A program made the position numbers and the translations under genes. A stretch of 8,367 nt of DNA from Deltaproteobacteria bacterium (lineage in GTDB: Bacteria > Myxococcota_A > Polyangia > Polyangiales > Houyiibacteriaceae), in assembly GCA_027295555.1 (NCBI GenBank), contig JAPUKT010000057.1, positions 1 to 8,367 of the forward strand. The letters run 5' to 3'. This document shows, piece after piece, positions 6,353 through 8,367 of the stretch (positions are counted from its first letter, which is position 1; each line of letters begins with the position of its first letter). Under the pieces are notes generated by a model that had not been told where the DNA came from, searched no databases, and was given only the letters and a program-made list of their open reading frames with translations.

Positions 6353-7665
6353 GGGGCCGTCTCCAGCACTTCGTCGAGGGCGTCCACGAATCCGTCGAAT
6401 CGCGCTTGGCTCAGCGTGACCGGGGGCACGAGCTGAATGACATCGGCGCGCTTCCCGGCCGGAAGGACCAGATAACCGCGGTCGAGGAGCGCGCGGGTCA
6501 CCGACAAGGCCCGAAGCTCCCTTTCCAATTGAAGGCCGAGCATCGTGCCGGCATGCCGGATCTCGGATACCCCTCGGAGGGACGCCCTTTGGAGCGTTTC
6601 CACGAACGCAGCGCCTCGCGTCTCGGACAGCGCGACGAGCCCTTCTTTTTCGATCACACCGAGAGTCGCGAGGGCCGCTGCTGCACCGAGCGGATCGCCA
6701 TAGAACGTGCCGGTATGGATGGCCTCGCGGTCCGGATCGCCCCAGGCGCGCATCACCTCCTCGCGGGCAATGCACGCGCTGACCGGCAGCCCGCCTCCGA
6801 GCGCTTTCCCGACGCAAATGACGTCGGGGGTCACCTCGTCGCGCACTGAGCGCCACCACGCTCCGCATCGACCGAGCCCAGTGAAGATCTCATCCACGAT
6901 CAACACTACGCCGTGCTGCTTGCACGTCTTGCCGAGCTCCTTCAGAAATCCTCGAGGCGGCACGCGCACCCCGGCCCTCCCTTGGATCGGTTCGACGATC
7001 AGGGCGCCAACCTCGCTCCAGTCGTCGGGCAGGCTACGGAGTGCTCGATCGACGGCGTCGTCGGTGTTTGGCCACTGCGCGAAGTGCACGTGCGAACCCA
7101 GTTGTCGATCGAACGGCGCGCGGAAGCGCTCCGCAAAGCCGGATACCGCCAAAGGCCCATATAACAAGCCGTGGTAGCTGCCCTCGAAGGCGACGACCCC
7201 GGGTCGCCCGGTCGCCATGACGGCGGTCTTCAACGCCGCTGTCACTGCTTCCGCGCCGCTGAGTGACAGCATCGCGCGCGCTTCGGGCCAGGGGGACAGT
7301 GCACACAACTTCTCGAGAAGCTCGATCTTCACCGAGGACGGGTAGAGGTCGCCGAGTGCGTGCAAGAGCGCGTCCGCCTGTTCCTTGACGGCCTCTACGA
7401 CGGCAGGGTGTCTGTGCCCGATGAACGCGACTCCGAAGCCCGAGGTGAGGTCGACGTACCGGTTGCCATCGGCGTCGACCACGTTGGTTCCCTGGGCCTC
7501 GACCCACACGATCGGGTCGTGATTCGCCCCCGTGCGCTCCGCTCGGCGTTTGCGACGCGTCGTCAGCGCAGGGCATTCGCTTGCGGCCAAACGCTCCACC
7601 CATGCCTGACCAGCGCTCGCTGGAATCGGGCTTCGGACGGCAGGCGGTGCATCACCAAGGGTCAC
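6349..7665 (-). CDS. Class III PLP-dependent aminotransferase
   Basis: The 438-residue cytosolic enzyme of fold type I carries every core motif. DADGNRYVDLTSGFGVAFIG (64-83) and GHRHPAV open the domain. SGAEAV (136-141) binds the cofactor phosphate. EGSYHG (161-166) stacks on the ring. VEPIQGRAG lies in the middle. Asp258 in VDEIFTGLGR contacts the pyridine nitrogen, and Lys287 in CVGKALGGGLP forms the Schiff base. HTGTFYGDPLG (Thr320) completes the site. The family covers GABA, ornithine, diamine and other omega-amino transaminases; the substrate is not readable. Its place directly before luxE (4-base overlap) suggests it works on the aldehyde LuxC makes, or supplies the acid. The ORF starts with a GTG at 7665 without a clear Shine-Dalgarno; a GTG at 7599 is an alternative and either leaves the domain whole. 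It begins 33 bases after the SseB-like stop. Confidence 0.9.
   Translation of the reverse strand: MTLGDAPPAVRSPIPASAGQAWVERLAASECPALTTRRKRRAERTGANHDPIVWVEAQGTNVVDADGNRYVDLTSGFGVAFIGHRHPAVVEAVKEQADALLHALGDLYPSSVKIELLEKLCALSPWPEARAMLSLSGAEAVTAALKTAVMATGRPGVVAFEGSYHGLLYGPLAVSGFAERFRAPFDRQLGSHVHFAQWPNTDDAVDRALRSLPDDWSEVGALIVEPIQGRAGVRVPPRGFLKELGKTCKQHGVVLIVDEIFTGLGRCGAWWRSVRDEVTPDVICVGKALGGGLPVSACIAREEVMRAWGDPDREAIHTGTFYGDPLGAAAALATLGVIEKEGLVALSETRGAAFVETLQRASLRGVSEIRHAGTMLGLQLERELRALSVTRALLDRGYLVLPAGKRADVIQLVPPVTLSQARFDGFVDALDEVLETAP
6361..6364 (-). promoter_or_regulatory. Shine-Dalgarno site of the luxE-like gene
   Basis: GGAG on the minus strand lies eight bases before the ATG at 6352-6350, inside the last codons of the aminotransferase gene. 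It fixes the start and rules out the longer open frame to 6868. Confidence 0.65.
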
Positions 7666-7698
7666 CCAGGACGGGCTAGCGCTCCCCTGGTGCCGCCG

Positions 7699-8367
7699 TC
7701 AACTGCCAAAGGGCTTGGGCTTCCAAGGGAAGAAGACGAATGCGCGCTCGCGCGCCTTGCGGAGTAGGTCGTGCCCGTCGATCAACAGGACGTCGATCTC
7801 GACGTCGCGGGTCCGGCTCGCCTCGCAGAGCTCTTTGATGATGGCCGTGACGTTGTCGCGATAGGTGTCGGTGACGCGGAGGCCGACGGCAGGGCTCGGG
7901 CTGCCGGCAGGGCGCGCCAACTGGCAGTAGGACGCCCACTCGACCTCGGGGTAGCGTCGAAGCACTGCGCCGAGGATGTCCAACAGCTCCTCGTCGGGCG
8001 GCCGCAGCAACGGCACGAGCTCGATCGCGTCTCCGATCGAAGGTGCCGCGAGGCGTGACGGTCGGTTAGCGCCCTCGTTCGATGCTGGCTCTTCAACCAC
8101 GGGAGGCGAATCGACCTCCGGCTTCCCGATCGGGGGAAGGGCGAACCTACCGCGTGGCACCAAGTCGGATGCGCGTGCCGCTGGGGCCGTCGGCGCGTCG
8201 GAATTGAGCCTGGGCGCCGCTTCAGACACGGGCCGCGACAATCCGGCCGACGAGGATCGCGGTACGGTGGGCGGAACGCTGCTGGCGGCACCGTACGTTC
8301 CCGCGACCTCCACCCTCGCGGACTCCGGTACAATTTCTTTGATCTTTGGCGGAAGGTTGCTGTCGGG
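7699..8367 (-). CDS. SseB C-terminal-domain protein, 5' end open at window edge
   Basis: The frame is open from the right edge to the stop at 7699, giving up to 222 residues. A GTG at 8313 with GGAG nine bases upstream could be the true start (204 residues). The bases just above it are AT-richer than the surroundings, so it is unclear whether the gene begins there or beyond the window. The N-terminal half is rich in Pro, Ala and Ser (about 25-105) and looks like a flexible linker without a fold. Residues about 112-222 resemble the SseB C-terminal domain. They contain AIELVPLLRPPDEELLDILG, a YPEVEWASYCQLA strand, GLRVTDTY with a following helix, VEIDVLLIDGHDLL, and a FFPWKPKPFG end, where SseB typically ends in PFY. 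SseB of enterobacteria affects serine sensitivity, and its homologues occur with secretion and other systems. No activity can be inferred. It is 33 bases from the aminotransferase on the same strand and could head that operon. Confidence 0.6.
   Translation of the reverse strand, partial: PDSNLPPKIKEIVPESARVEVAGTYGAASSVPPTVPRSSSAGLSRPVSEAAPRLNSDAPTAPAARASDLVPRGRFALPPIGKPEVDSPPVVEEPASNEGANRPSRLAAPSIGDAIELVPLLRPPDEELLDILGAVLRRYPEVEWASYCQLARPAGSPSPAVGLRVTDTYRDNVTAIIKELCEASRTRDVEIDVLLIDGHDLLRKARERAFVFFPWKPKPFGS

Noticed and set aside
6406..6849. Open + strand frame antisense to the aminotransferase
   Set aside because: It is a typical shadow frame in GC-rich DNA; the antisense gene has all its family motifs.
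6353..6868. Upstream open extension of the luxE-like frame
   Set aside because: It lies wholly inside the aminotransferase gene on the same strand and is Arg-rich low-complexity sequence. The ATG at 6352 has a good Shine-Dalgarno and the family N-terminus.

Overview
The window is GC-rich and tightly packed with genes on both strands; no stretch longer than about 75 bases lacks a gene. The gene set is a RibA tail, a Lon-substrate-binding-domain protein, a Cys-rich MerR regulator, a CpXC-like protein, LuxE/LuxC homologues and an SseB-like protein. Together with GTG/TTG starts and many uncharacterised proteins, this suggests a high-GC proteobacterium or relative, most plausibly a deltaproteobacterium/Myxococcota. 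That assignment is inference from gene content and base composition, not from a marker gene. I see no rRNA, tRNA, CRISPR array, insertion sequence or phage gene.

Left part (1-1872). The last 26 codons of a probable GTP cyclohydrolase II (riboflavin synthesis) end at 81 on the + strand. Facing it are three minus-strand genes, read from right to left: a small uncharacterised protein (1872-1357), a MerR-family regulator with a cysteine-rich tail (1289-780, GTG start with a clear Shine-Dalgarno), and a stand-alone Lon substrate-binding-domain protein (770-108). The 67-base gap before the merR gene holds an imperfect inverted repeat that could be its own operator.

Middle (1948-4079, + strand). 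A 459-codon protein has an N-terminus that reads like a CpXC domain without its cysteine pairs and is otherwise unrecognised. Fourteen bases downstream is a complete YfcE/MJ0936-type metallophosphoesterase. They start divergently from the 1872-1357 gene, with about 75 bases between.

Right part (8367-4066, minus strand). Four genes read leftward with little or no spacing: an SseB C-terminal-domain protein (cut by, or starting close to, the window edge), a class III PLP aminotransferase, a LuxE-type acyl-protein synthetase and a LuxC-type acyl-CoA/acyl-protein reductase. Aminotransferase and luxE overlap by four bases (ATGA), and luxE and luxC are one base apart, so these three are very probably one translationally coupled unit. 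LuxE would activate a carboxylic acid as an acyl-thioester and LuxC would reduce it to an aldehyde. The aminotransferase could convert that aldehyde to a primary amine. No luciferase (luxAB) is present. An acid-to-amine pathway built from LuxE, LuxC and an aminotransferase is the most interesting hypothesis in the window. The metallophosphoesterase and luxC genes converge and overlap by 14 bases.
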